Source: Alphaproteobacteria bacterium (GTDB lineage Bacteria > Pseudomonadota > Alphaproteobacteria > DSM-16000 > Inquilinaceae). From it: a DNA stretch of 64,000 nt. Below the pieces are notes generated by a model. It was given only the letters and a program-made list of their open reading frames with translations, was not told where the DNA came from and did no database searches. This document shows positions 35,495 through 43,630 of this stretch, in pieces. A program made the translations under genes and the position numbers. The DNA lies in assembly GCA_028284045.1 (NCBI GenBank), contig JANQSN010000029.1, positions 1-64,000 on the forward strand, read 5' to 3'. Within the stretch, counting starts at the first letter, position 1; each line of letters opens with the position of its first letter.

Positions 35495-36888
35495 GGTCGC
35501 GGCCGGTCCGGGATTTCGCAGACGAAGTCCTCGAACTTGCCGGATGGCGCCGGGGCCAAGTCCGCCTGCGCCGTCACCGTGACCGCCAGCGCCGGGTCGA
35601 ACTTGCCCCGCACCCAGTCGGCGACCGCGGCCTCCTCCGCCGCCGTGATCGCGCGCGGCAGAGCGAGGCGCAGGTCCACCGCGCCCGCGCGCCGCTGCAC
35701 GAACTGATAGCGCTGCAGCGGCACCAGCGACGTTAGCGCGCCCAGATCCTTAGTGGACAGCAACGGCCACCGCTCCGTCCCGTCGGCCAGCACCAGCATG
35801 TTCTGGCGCCGGCCGAGGATGCGCGTCAGCACCGGCAGGCCGCGCCCGCACGGACAAGGCGGCCCGACCTCCGCGACATCGCCCAGCGTATAGCGGATCA
35901 GCGGCATCGCCAGGTTGTGCAGCGGCGTCACCAGGACGTTGCCGACCTCCCCCGGCCCGCATGGTCGACCGGCCGCGTCGACGACCTCGACCAGCGTGGT
36001 TTCGCCCTGGACGTGATAGGTCTCATTCTCCGGGCATTGCAGGGCGATGTAGCCGGCGTCGCGGGTGCTGTACATGTCGACCACCGGCACGCCCCAGGCG
36101 GCCCGGCACAGCTCCCGCACCCGGGGGCGCAGCACCTCCGCGATGGTCTCCACCTGGCGCAACCGGCCCGGCCGCAGCCCTTGGTCGAGGCAGTAGCGGG
36201 CGAGCCGCTCGGCGACGCTGGGATGGGTCAGGAGATAGTCCGGGTCGAGGCGCATCAGCCATTCCGCCTGCTGCGCCACCGGCGTCGTGACGTTCAGGCT
36301 GAAGCTCGGGCCCGTGCGGAACAAGCCGCCGGACGCCCCGCCCCATCGCGGCGCCCGGTCGCCGTCCGGATAGGGCGCCTTGCCCGGCCCGCTCTCCCGG
36401 ATCGCCGCCAAGGTGCCCGCGAAGTTGCGGCCATGCCAGAGATGGTCGCGCACCGTGATCGCCCGCCAATAGGTGTTCCAAAGCTCGGTGCGGATGACCC
36501 GCACCGGCTTGCCCGTCGACCCTGAGCTGTAGATCGCTGCGGTGCGGCCGTGGCTCTTCGGCAATTCGGTGCTGATCAGCCCATCGCCGGCGGCCTGGAC
36601 CGCCTCCCGGTCGAGGATCGGCAGGCCCCGCCAAGCGTCGCGGAAGGCGTCGTCGCCGGCCGCCAGGTCGAGATCGGCCAGCCGCTCGTGATAGTACGGC
36701 ACAGTGCGGCGGGCATGATCGACCAATAGGCGGAGCTGGCGCGCCTGATGGTGCCACAGCCGGTCTTCCGACCACCATTGCGAGCGTTCGAGCTGGAAAA
36801 GGATCGCCGCGGCCGCCATGCCGCGCGCCCCCGGCAGCGCCGGCCAGGCAACCCCTTCCAGCGGACTGTCGAACGGCAGATCTTCCAT
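35491..36888 (-). CDS. PaaK/CapK-type AMP-forming acyl-adenylate ligase
   Basis: Adenylate-forming enzyme of 465 residues, related to phenylacetate-CoA ligase and to CapK polysaccharide proteins. Motifs are the ATP loop YSSGSTGKPVRVIR (about 119-132), YSTRDAGYIALQCPEN in place of the Y-x-E motif, and the hinge region YTLGDVAEVGPPCPCGRGLPVLTRILGRRQNM. The C-terminal lysine region is GKFEDFVCEI. The acid it activates cannot be told from sequence, and a CoA ligase step is not certain. It follows the DsrE-like gene by 47 bases on the same strand as the B12 transporter genes, so it may belong to that transcript. Confidence 0.85.
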   Translation of the reverse strand: MEDLPFDSPLEGVAWPALPGARGMAAAAILFQLERSQWWSEDRLWHHQARQLRLLVDHARRTVPYYHERLADLDLAAGDDAFRDAWRGLPILDREAVQAAGDGLISTELPKSHGRTAAIYSSGSTGKPVRVIRTELWNTYWRAITVRDHLWHGRNFAGTLAAIRESGPGKAPYPDGDRAPRWGGASGGLFRTGPSFSLNVTTPVAQQAEWLMRLDPDYLLTHPSVAERLARYCLDQGLRPGRLRQVETIAEVLRPRVRELCRAAWGVPVVDMYSTRDAGYIALQCPENETYHVQGETTLVEVVDAAGRPCGPGEVGNVLVTPLHNLAMPLIRYTLGDVAEVGPPCPCGRGLPVLTRILGRRQNMLVLADGTERWPLLSTKDLGALTSLVPLQRYQFVQRRAGAVDLRLALPRAITAAEEAAVADWVRGKFDPALAVTVTAQADLAPAPSGKFEDFVCEIPDRPRP

Positions 36889-36935
36889 GGCGCCGACAGA
36901 CCCTCCCCGCTTGGGCGACGGCGAAGCGATAGAGG

Positions 36936-37370
36936 CTAGTAGCTGATGATCCGGCTTCCAGGCGCCATCATCGCGGCCCGCAGATCCGCATTGCCGGGCA
37001 CGACCCCGTCGATCAGGTCTTCTGGATCCAGACCCGCCTGCCGCGTACAGCCTCCGCAGGCAAACACGCGCGCGCCACCGTCGACCAGTCGGGCGATCAT
37101 CTCATGCGCGGTCAAGCCCGTCATCGCCTCCGTATGCTGCGGCACGGCGCTGTTGGCCAAGGTGACGGCACGGACATTGAGGAAGACGACGACGTCATGC
37201 CCGTCTTCGACCATGCGTTGCGCGAGGCCAAGCGCCATCTGGCCGGTCCAAACATCGTCGGATGTGAGGTTGAACACGATGATCGTCTCGTCCGTGTCTT
37301 GGGCCGGCGATACCGTTGGTTGCGTCAGCGACATCAGGACGAGAGCGGTGATCGCCAACAAAACGCGCAT
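36936..37370 (-). CDS. Secreted DsrE-family protein
   Basis: Protein of 144 residues with a signal peptide (VLLAITALVLMSLTQPTVSPAQ) and a DsrE/DsrF-like fold: IIVFNLTSDDVWTGQMALGLAQRMVEDGHDVVVFLNV and the cysteine site FACGGCTRQAGL. Cytoplasmic members move sulfur. Exported members are of unknown function. It begins three bases after the stop of the ABC ATPase gene, which indicates one transcript with the B12 transporter. A role in handling the ligand or metal is possible but unproven. Confidence 0.8.
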   Translation of the reverse strand: MRVLLAITALVLMSLTQPTVSPAQDTDETIIVFNLTSDDVWTGQMALGLAQRMVEDGHDVVVFLNVRAVTLANSAVPQHTEAMTGLTAHEMIARLVDGGARVFACGGCTRQAGLDPEDLIDGVVPGNADLRAAMMAPGSRIISY

Positions 37371-37373
37371 CTG

Positions 37374-38201
37374 TCAGTCTCCGTGGGTCAGGGGAAGCGT
37401 TGGGAACTCGCGGCCGTCGCTATCGGCGATCGACCAGGGCAGAACATAGCGGCGGCCCCGATGGGTCCCTTCGATGGCCGTCACGCCGAAGGCCGCCTGC
37501 ACCAGCTCGCCGGATAGCGCGGTATCGGGCGGACCGTCGGCCAGGATACCACCATCGACCATAACGACGATCCGGTCGCAGAAACGTGCGGCGAGCGTCA
37601 AGTCGTGTAGCACCGCGACGACCGAGCGGCCCTCCGCCGCCGCCGCGTGCAGGATCTCCATGATGGCGATCTGGTGGCGCGGATCGAGCGCCGCCACCGG
37701 TTCGTCGGCCAACAGAATCGGCGCGTCGACCGCCAACACGCGCGCCAGCATCACGCGCGCCCGCTCACCGCCGGACAGCGTCGTGCAGGTCCTCAGGCGG
37801 AGATGACCGACATTGGCCTGGTCGATTGCCGCGTCGATCGCCCCCTCGTCGGCCGGCGTCGGCCAGCGCCACGCGGTGGTGTGCGGAATGCGGCCCAGCG
37901 CCACCGCCCGATCGACCCGGATCGGCCACTCCACGGCGGCCCGCTGTGGCAGATAGGCGATGCGGGCGGCCCGCGCCCGCCGGTCCCAGCGCGGCAGCGG
38001 CCGGCCGTCCAGGACGACCCGGCCGGCGGCGAGCGGCTGCAACCCGGCCAGGGCGCGGACCAGCGTCGTCTTGCCGGACCCGTTGGGGCCGACCACGCCG
38101 ACCAGCGCGCCGCTGCCGAGCCGCACGCTGACATCGCGCAACACCGTCCGTCCGCCGAGCCGCACGGCGATGTCGCGCGCCTCCAGGCGATGCACGATCA
38201 T
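37374..38201 (-). CDS. btuD: ABC transporter ATPase, BtuD/FecE type
   Basis: ATPase of 275 residues that powers the adjoining permease. Walker A GPNGSGKTTLVRAL, signature LSGGERARVMLARVLAVD, Walker B ILLADEPVAALDP and the switch His in VVAVLHDLTLAARF are all intact. The start at 38201 overlaps the permease stop by four bases. B12 as ligand is inferred from the riboswitch-controlled btuB upstream; the protein itself would also fit siderophore or haem uptake. Confidence 0.9.
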   Translation of the reverse strand: MIVHRLEARDIAVRLGGRTVLRDVSVRLGSGALVGVVGPNGSGKTTLVRALAGLQPLAAGRVVLDGRPLPRWDRRARAARIAYLPQRAAVEWPIRVDRAVALGRIPHTTAWRWPTPADEGAIDAAIDQANVGHLRLRTCTTLSGGERARVMLARVLAVDAPILLADEPVAALDPRHQIAIMEILHAAAAEGRSVVAVLHDLTLAARFCDRIVVMVDGGILADGPPDTALSGELVQAAFGVTAIEGTHRGRRYVLPWSIADSDGREFPTLPLTHGD

Positions 38202-39262
38202 ACCGGCGCCCCCCGCCCGGTCTTCATGATCAGCCAGAAGAAGAAGGGCGTGCCGACCAGCGCCGTGACCACCCCCAGCATCAGCTCCGGCCCGGTGGCG
38301 ATCAGCCGCACCAGAACGTCCGCGGCGACCACCAGCGCCGCCCCCGCCAGCGCGCTGGGCAGCAGCACGTGGCGCGGCTGGTGCCCCACCAGCGGACGCA
38401 CCAGATGCGGGCAGACCAGCCCGACGAACCCGATGCCGCCGGACACTGCGACCCCGGATCCGACGGCGAGCGCCGTCCCGGTGATGATCTGCACCCTGAG
38501 ACGCCGCAGACCGATGCCCAGGCTGCGCGCGCCATCCTCGCCGAGGGTCAGCGCGTCGAGGCCGCGGCCGGCGGTCAGCAACAGCGCACCGCCGGCGATC
38601 ATGAACGGCAGGACCAGGGTGACATGGGCGAAGCTGCGGTCCTTCACCGATCCCAGCAGCCAGTCGACCATCTCGGCCAGCGCGTAGGGGTTGGGCGACA
38701 GGTTCATGGCCAGCGAGGTCAGCGCGATGGCGAAGCTGGAGATGGCAACGCCGGCCAGCACGACCGTCAATGTCGAGGCATCGCGCGCGGCCAGGAGGTA
38801 GAGCGCCAGGGTCGCCAGCCCGGCGCCGAGCATCGCAGCGACCGGCAACGCCAATGCCCAAGCGGCGGACAGGCCGAAATAGAGTGCGATCACCGCCCCC
38901 AGCGCGGCGCTGGAGGAGATGCCGAGGATCCCCGGATCAGCCAGCGGGTTGCGGAACAATCCTTGCAGCGCCGCCCCGGCCAGCCCGCTCGACGCACCGA
39001 TCAGCGCCGCCAGGACGATGCGCGGCGCGCGGATCTCCTGCACGATGACGACGACCCGCGGGTCGCCCCGACCGACCAGGCCACCCAACACCTGGCCGGT
39101 GTCCAACGGGGTGTAGCCGATGAACAGGGCGGCGATGCACAGGGCCGCCAGCAGCACCGAGAGGCCGAGCGACAGGGTCACCACGCCGACAGACCCGGCC
39201 GCACCCGCCCGCCGCACCGCCGCCGGGCGCAGGACGGGCGCGGCGGGAACACCGCCCCTCAT
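38198..39262 (-). CDS. btuC: ABC transporter permease, BtuC/FecCD type
   Basis: Inner-membrane permease of 354 residues with eight to ten hydrophobic helices, for example VTLSLGLSVLLAALCIAALFIGY and VVLAGVAISSFAIALTSLAM. Family motifs are RAPRIVLAALIGASSGLAGAALQGLFRNPLADPGILG, SGGIGFVGLVCPHLVRPLVG and a short cytoplasmic coupling region. The start at 39262 overlaps the binding-protein stop by four bases. Ligand is inferred to be cobalamin from context. Confidence 0.93.
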   Translation of the reverse strand: MRGGVPAAPVLRPAAVRRAGAAGSVGVVTLSLGLSVLLAALCIAALFIGYTPLDTGQVLGGLVGRGDPRVVVIVQEIRAPRIVLAALIGASSGLAGAALQGLFRNPLADPGILGISSSAALGAVIALYFGLSAAWALALPVAAMLGAGLATLALYLLAARDASTLTVVLAGVAISSFAIALTSLAMNLSPNPYALAEMVDWLLGSVKDRSFAHVTLVLPFMIAGGALLLTAGRGLDALTLGEDGARSLGIGLRRLRVQIITGTALAVGSGVAVSGGIGFVGLVCPHLVRPLVGHQPRHVLLPSALAGAALVVAADVLVRLIATGPELMLGVVTALVGTPFFFWLIMKTGRGAPV

Positions 39263-40098
39263 CGCGCGCCCTCCACAGGGGAGATCTCGCCCAGCGCACC
39301 TGCGAGATGGTCGATGGCATCGCCGAGATGCGGCCCGGCGCAGGGCCAGTAAGCACCCGGCACGCCGAACACTGGCCGATCGGCGGCGAAGCGTCGAAAG
39401 ACCGGATGGCGCGTGAAGCTGCCGCCGAGCGACGGCGGGGACGTATCGAAGAAGCTGAAGACCATCAGCACCGGCGGCGTCATCACCAGCGCCTCCAGGT
39501 CGAGACGACGCCAACCGCTTTCCCCCAACTCGGCTTTGAGATTGGCGAGGCCCGCCGCCGTCATCGCATCGTCGACAAAGGTGTTCGCCCCGGCGCTACC
39601 GCCGTCGGGCCGGAAATAGGCGGCGACCGGTCCCGGCGGCGGCGTCGCCGCCGATCGCGCCGCCAACGCGTCCGCCCAGGTCGCGGCCGCCCCCGGCCGG
39701 CCGATCGCCGCCCCGACCCGGCGGATCGATGCGACAGCATCGGTTAGCCGAAGATCGTCGCCCACCGGCACCACGGCGACGCCCTGGCGGGTCAGATGCG
39801 CCGCCGTCTCCGCCGTGCCCCAGCGCTGCAGCACGACGACCTCCGCCCCGACCATCAGCAGCTCTTCCGCGCTGCCCCGGTTGGCCGGGAAGGCGGCCGC
39901 CCGGTCGCGGTTTACCGACAGCGGCCCGGCGGCGTGATGCGACAGCGAGACGATCTGCGACGGATCGGCCAGCGCCAGCACATAGTGGTCGGCGCACAAC
40001 CCGAAGGACGCCACCCGCGGCAGATCACCGGCGGCGGCCGGGGCAGCCGGGACGGCCCCGATCGCCAGCATCGCGAGGATCGCCGCCAGGCGCCCCAT
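39259..40098 (-). CDS. btuF: ABC transporter periplasmic binding protein, BtuF-like
   Basis: Class III binding protein of 279 residues with a signal peptide ([21 protein letters not shown]). It opens PRVASFGLCADHYVLALADPSQIVSLSHHA and carries PANRGSAEELLMVGAEVVVLQRW, both typical of cobalamin and siderophore binders. The ATG at 40098 is chosen over 40131 because the signal peptide starts there and it avoids overlap with the preceding gene. It is translationally linked to the permease. B12 as ligand is inferred from the locus, and hydroxamate or haem cannot be excluded by sequence alone. Confidence 0.88.
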   Translation of the reverse strand: MGRLAAILAMLAIGAVPAAPAAAGDLPRVASFGLCADHYVLALADPSQIVSLSHHAAGPLSVNRDRAAAFPANRGSAEELLMVGAEVVVLQRWGTAETAAHLTRQGVAVVPVGDDLRLTDAVASIRRVGAAIGRPGAAATWADALAARSAATPPPGPVAAYFRPDGGSAGANTFVDDAMTAAGLANLKAELGESGWRRLDLEALVMTPPVLMVFSFFDTSPPSLGGSFTRHPVFRRFAADRPVFGVPGAYWPCAGPHLGDAIDHLAGALGEISPVEGAR

Positions 40099-40105
40099 GG
40101 CGGCG

Positions 40106-40690
40106 TCAGCCGGTATGCGAGAAGCCGGCACCCGTGCGGTCCCGGCCGTCCGGCTCCCGATGGAGATACCGGCGGCCCAGATCCTCCCACAGGGCCAGCC
40201 GGTCCCAGTCGGGCGCCGGCAGGATGTTGTCTTGGTCGCCGATGAAGGGGTTCGGCAGGAAGACCGTCATCTGCTGGTCGCCCGCCCCGTTGAACAGGCG
40301 CAGACCCCAGGTGCACGGGCAGCCCTCATCGTCGAGGCCACGAAAGAACTCCGCGCGGCTCGTCCGGCGCTCGCGGCGCAGCGCATCCGGAGTCGGATGG
40401 CTCGGCGATCCGACAGTGTCGCCGATGCACAGATGGAAATGCGACACCCCGAAGACGACGGTCAGGTAGCCGTCGTTCAGGGCGATGCTCTCCGGCTGCC
40501 GCGCCGCCCGGATCTCGTAGGCCGCGCCCTGGATGATCGGGCCGAAGACGATCTTGTCCCAATGGGCCTCGAACAGCTCCGTCAGCAGCGGCTGCAGAAA
40601 CGCCTCCGTCGCGGGCACGGTGAAGACCTCGGTGCGGGCGCCATGCGGGCTGACCTCGACAACCGGTTCTATGCTCTCGACCTGGGCCAT
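40106..40690 (-). CDS. Unrecognised protein in the cobalamin uptake operon
   Basis: Cytoplasmic-looking protein of 194 residues with no signal peptide or membrane helix. I do not recognise a named family. Distinctive segments are FGPIIQGAAYEIRAARQPES, VFGVSHFHLCIGDTVG, DEGCPCTWGLRLFNG and MTVFLPNPFIGDQDNILP. The His and Cys clusters (HFHLC and CPC) could bind a metal or cofactor. The start ATG at 40690 precedes the self-consistent N-terminus; 20 further open codons lie upstream in a hairpin repeat. It ends 7 bases before btuF and lies downstream of btuB, so co-expression with B12 uptake is strongly suggested. It may handle cobalamin or its cobalt inside the cell, but this is inference. Confidence 0.75.
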   Translation of the reverse strand: MAQVESIEPVVEVSPHGARTEVFTVPATEAFLQPLLTELFEAHWDKIVFGPIIQGAAYEIRAARQPESIALNDGYLTVVFGVSHFHLCIGDTVGSPSHPTPDALRRERRTSRAEFFRGLDDEGCPCTWGLRLFNGAGDQQMTVFLPNPFIGDQDNILPAPDWDRLALWEDLGRRYLHREPDGRDRTGAGFSHTG

Positions 40691-40704
40691 CGGTGCGGAC
40701 TCCC

Positions 40705-40746
40705 TAGAGCGTGCTGGACTGACGCCGGTCAGCCCAGCACGCTCTA
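40705..40746. repeat. Long intergenic hairpin 1
   Basis: A 13-bp perfect stem (TAGAGCGTGCTGG, 40705-40717, with 40734-40746) continues past one mismatch into CTGAC-GCCG-GTCAG. The near-perfect hairpin lies 15 bases before the start of the unrecognised B12-linked gene. It could be a dispersed palindrome or an mRNA processing signal between btuB and that gene. Confidence 0.7.
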
Positions 40747-40761
40747 TCATCTTGTTTTGAA

Positions 40762-40806
40762 GCGTTTTCCGAGTCGCCGGGTGAGTCCCACCCGGCTGGA
40801 AAACGC
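40762..40806. repeat. Long intergenic hairpin 2
   Basis: GCGTTTTCC (40762-40770) pairs with GGAAAACGC (40798-40806), and inside lies CCGGGTG (40777-40783) with CACCCGG (40789-40795). The nested stem stands 15 bases from hairpin 1 and 4 bases from repeat copy C, so three palindromic units are stacked in this gap. Confidence 0.7.
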
Positions 40807-40810
40807 GCCA

Positions 40811-41058
40811 GGTTCAATCGACATACAGGATGCCCTCCCCCTCGATGGGGGAGGGTTAGGGTGGGGGTGATGTCGCCGCACGGCGCTCGCGTCTTCGAGG
40901 GGCTCATCTCGCGCCTAAACGTTCGTCCCGCCCAATCGTGCTATCGAAAGGGTGTTTCCTGATCCGGCTCCTCCACCGACAGGCATCACCCCCACCCAAC
41001 CCTCCCCCATCAAGGGGGAGGGCTTCAACGGGTTGCGGCGACGAATGTCGGTTGGACC
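40811..41058. repeat. MITE-like element, copy C
   Basis: Second near full-length copy of the family (about 248 bp). Arms lie at 40833-40871 and 40985-41022, with a spacer closely related to that of copy A (shared GTATCGAAAGG-like and GATCCGGCT-like segments). The outer ends GGTTCAATCGACAT and ATGTCGGTTGGACC form an imperfect terminal inverted repeat. It lies between the btuB stop and the next gene of the B12 run. No coding frame for a transposase is present. Confidence 0.8.
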
Positions 41059-41117
41059 TCGCGCGGCGCGTGAACGCTCAAGAGGAGAGTCGGAGGGTGG
41101 TTCTGCCGGCCGCATCG

Positions 41118-43166
41118 CTACTCGACACCGAAGCGAACCCTGAGGCCGGCAAAGGCACTGATGCCCGGATTGGCGAAGCCCGGGCGCGTCTCGTAGTCCT
41201 GGTCCAACAGGTTCTCCACACGCCCGAACACCTCGACATTCTCGGTGATTTCGTAGCTGCCGGCGACGTTGACCAACGTGAAGCCGTCCAGCGCCACGCG
41301 CGGTGACCCCGGCAGCGAGAAATCGCGGGAGTATCGCCCATACTCTCCCACCAGGGATGCCGACAGCGTGGCATCGTCGTCCAGGAACCGCCAGACGGCG
41401 CTGGCCCCGACCGTGTGGCGCGGCACGTTGAGCAGCCGTTCACCATCGGCCTGGTCGGCGAAGGTGTAGGTGTAGTGCCCGATCAGATCGATATCCTCGG
41501 TGACCGATGCGGTGGCGCTGACCTCCACACCCTGGCGCAGGCTGTTGCCCGGAATGTTAACGATGGTGAACCGCGGGAAGACGCCGCCCGACGCCGTCAG
41601 GTTCTCGATCCAGTTGCGGAAGAAGGTGACGTCGATGCTGGCCCGGTCGTCGAAGAAGGGTTGCTCGATCCCGATGTCGAAACCGGTCGACCGCTCCGGC
41701 TCCAGTTCGGGGTTGGCGAAGAAGAAGAAGCTCGGGAAGTCGACGAACAGATCGTTCAGCGTCGGGTTCTTCACGCCCGTGCCGTAGCTGCCGTGCAGGC
41801 GGGTGCCCCAGTTCGGATGCACGTAGGCGCCGGTGAACCGGTAGGTCGTGGTGTCGGGGAAGTCGCTGTTGACGTCGTGGCGCAGCGATCCCGTCAAGAA
41901 CACCTGCTCGTCGACGGCAAGCTGGTAGTCGCCGGCGAAGCTGGTGTTGGTGATGCTCTCCTCCACCCTCGGTGCGCCGCGCGGCTCAAAGATGCCGTCC
42001 TCTTTCAGATGGGCGACCGCGGCGGTGAAGGTGTGCACCGTGTTCGCCAGGTCAGGCGTGTCCACCACCAGGCTGGTCTGGATGTCGCCGCCGATGCTGT
42101 CGGAGCGGAAGCGGGAGTCGATGAACGACCCGGTGGTGTCGGATTGCGGCCGATCGAAACCGGCCAGGTTGACGCCCGCGATGGTCGTCCAGGCGCCGTC
42201 CAGGAAACTCAGCGTCGCCTGCAGCCGGCCGCTCGACTCCTCGTTCTCGAAGAAATTGGCGCCGTCCAGGGGAGCGTTGTCGTCCAGCTCGCGCTCGCTG
42301 ATGCTGTAGCGGGCGGTCAGGTCGAGTGCGAGCCAGTCGGTCGGCCGCACCCCGCCGGCGAAGGTCAGGGACAGGTTTTCATACCCGTCGTCCTCCACCC
42401 CGTCGCTGCCGATGGAGATGCCGTCGTTGCGGAAAAAGGTGACGCCGACGCGCCCGTCATAGACGTCGGTGCCGGCCGACACGTTGCCGGTCACCCGCAC
42501 CGTGCCGAAGGACCCGCCTTCCACGCTGGCGCTGACGGCCGGCGGGCCATCGCCGCGGCGGGTGATGATGTTGATCACCCCGCCGATGGCGTCGCTGGGA
42601 TAGAGCGCGCTTTGCGGACCGCGCAGCACCTCAATGCGCTCGACATCGTCGGCCTGCAGGTGGCCGAAGTCGTAGGCGGCGCCGACGCTGCTGGGATCGT
42701 TCACCCGCACGCCGTCGATCAGCACCAGGGTCTGGTTGGTCTCCGCGCCACGAATCCGCACCTCGGCCAGCGAACCGGGGCCGCCGAAGCTGCTGACCAC
42801 CAGGCCGGGCACTTGGCGCAGCACGTCGGAGAGTTGGCGGACCTGCTGCGCTTCGATCTGCGCGCGGTCGATCACGGTGACGGACGCGCCCACGGCGTCC
42901 AGCGGTGTCGGCGTCCGATTGGCGGTCACCGAGACCGGTGCCACGTCCAGCTCCAGATCGCCGGGTGCCTGCTGATCGGTCGCCTCGCCGTCTGCGGGGA
43001 GCACGGGCGGCTCCTGGGCGGTCGCGCTGCCATTGGCGACCGCCAGGGATAGCGCGCAGAACAGCGCGACGGCTTGCCGACCGGGCAGACGGTCGACCGA
43101 TGTCGTGTGGATGGTGAACAGGGATGCGCGAATCGGCCGCCGGCCGGCACGATGCCTCCTGGGCAT
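41118..43166 (-). CDS. btuB: TonB-dependent cobalamin receptor BtuB
   Basis: Outer-membrane receptor of 682 residues. A signal peptide (ALFCALSLAVANGSATAQ) is followed by a TonB-box-like DVAPVSVTANRTPTPL, a plug domain (LSDVLRQVPGLVVSSFGGPGSLAEVRIRGAETNQTLVLIDGVRVNDP and VERIEVLRGPQSALYPSDAIGGVINIITRR) and a beta-barrel ending in the C-terminal RVRFGVE. The ATG at 43166 has GGAGG 7 bases upstream. A cobalamin riboswitch immediately precedes it, which makes cobalamin the ligand with good confidence. Confidence 0.94.
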   Translation of the reverse strand: MPRRHRAGRRPIRASLFTIHTTSVDRLPGRQAVALFCALSLAVANGSATAQEPPVLPADGEATDQQAPGDLELDVAPVSVTANRTPTPLDAVGASVTVIDRAQIEAQQVRQLSDVLRQVPGLVVSSFGGPGSLAEVRIRGAETNQTLVLIDGVRVNDPSSVGAAYDFGHLQADDVERIEVLRGPQSALYPSDAIGGVINIITRRGDGPPAVSASVEGGSFGTVRVTGNVSAGTDVYDGRVGVTFFRNDGISIGSDGVEDDGYENLSLTFAGGVRPTDWLALDLTARYSISERELDDNAPLDGANFFENEESSGRLQATLSFLDGAWTTIAGVNLAGFDRPQSDTTGSFIDSRFRSDSIGGDIQTSLVVDTPDLANTVHTFTAAVAHLKEDGIFEPRGAPRVEESITNTSFAGDYQLAVDEQVFLTGSLRHDVNSDFPDTTTYRFTGAYVHPNWGTRLHGSYGTGVKNPTLNDLFVDFPSFFFFANPELEPERSTGFDIGIEQPFFDDRASIDVTFFRNWIENLTASGGVFPRFTIVNIPGNSLRQGVEVSATASVTEDIDLIGHYTYTFADQADGERLLNVPRHTVGASAVWRFLDDDATLSASLVGEYGRYSRDFSLPGSPRVALDGFTLVNVAGSYEITENVEVFGRVENLLDQDYETRPGFANPGISAFAGLRVRFGVE

Positions 43167-43385
43167 GACCAAACCTCCAGTTCCGGGATGGAAAGGGTGG
43201 GGTTGGTCAGGCCGGCGACAGGACATGGCGTGGCCTGTCCGGCGGCGCACCGTCGGCGGTCGCAACACAAGCCTGTTGTCGGATATGGCATCGAACCGTC
43301 CTGGCAAACCCGCACCGAAGTCCGGTCGCCACGACGGAATTCCGCACCAGGAGGGGTCCCCGCCTCCGGGAAGGGCGACGCTCAG

Positions 43386-43580
43386 GCGGCAGGTTTCCTG
43401 GCTTGCGATCGACGGCGACGTCCGACCTTCCCAGGGCCGTGAAGGCCCAAGTGGTCAATTCGTGGACGCCGCCTCCCGCTTACAGTTGCGAGGTCAGCCA
43501 CGGAGTTGGCCCCTGATGGGTACGCCGCACCGTGTTCCCTTTTCACTCCCGTCCGGGGAGCACCACCTATGCGGGTTCTA
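43386..43580 (-). promoter_or_regulatory. Cobalamin riboswitch upstream of btuB
   Basis: On the minus strand the B12 box reads CGCAAGCCAGGAAACCTGCC (43407-43388). It is preceded by the other conserved blocks in order: AGGGAACACGGTGCGG, then CCTCGCAACTGTAAGCGGGAGG, then a GACCACTTGG version of the GCCACTG block and CTGGGAAGGTCGG. The element lies about 220 bases before the btuB start. It is expected to lower expression when adenosylcobalamin is plentiful. Exact ends are approximate. Confidence 0.93.
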
Positions 43581-43630
43581 GCGTGGTCGCCGCGGGCGAT
43601 CAATGACCTAGATCAGAGGCCGTCAACCGA

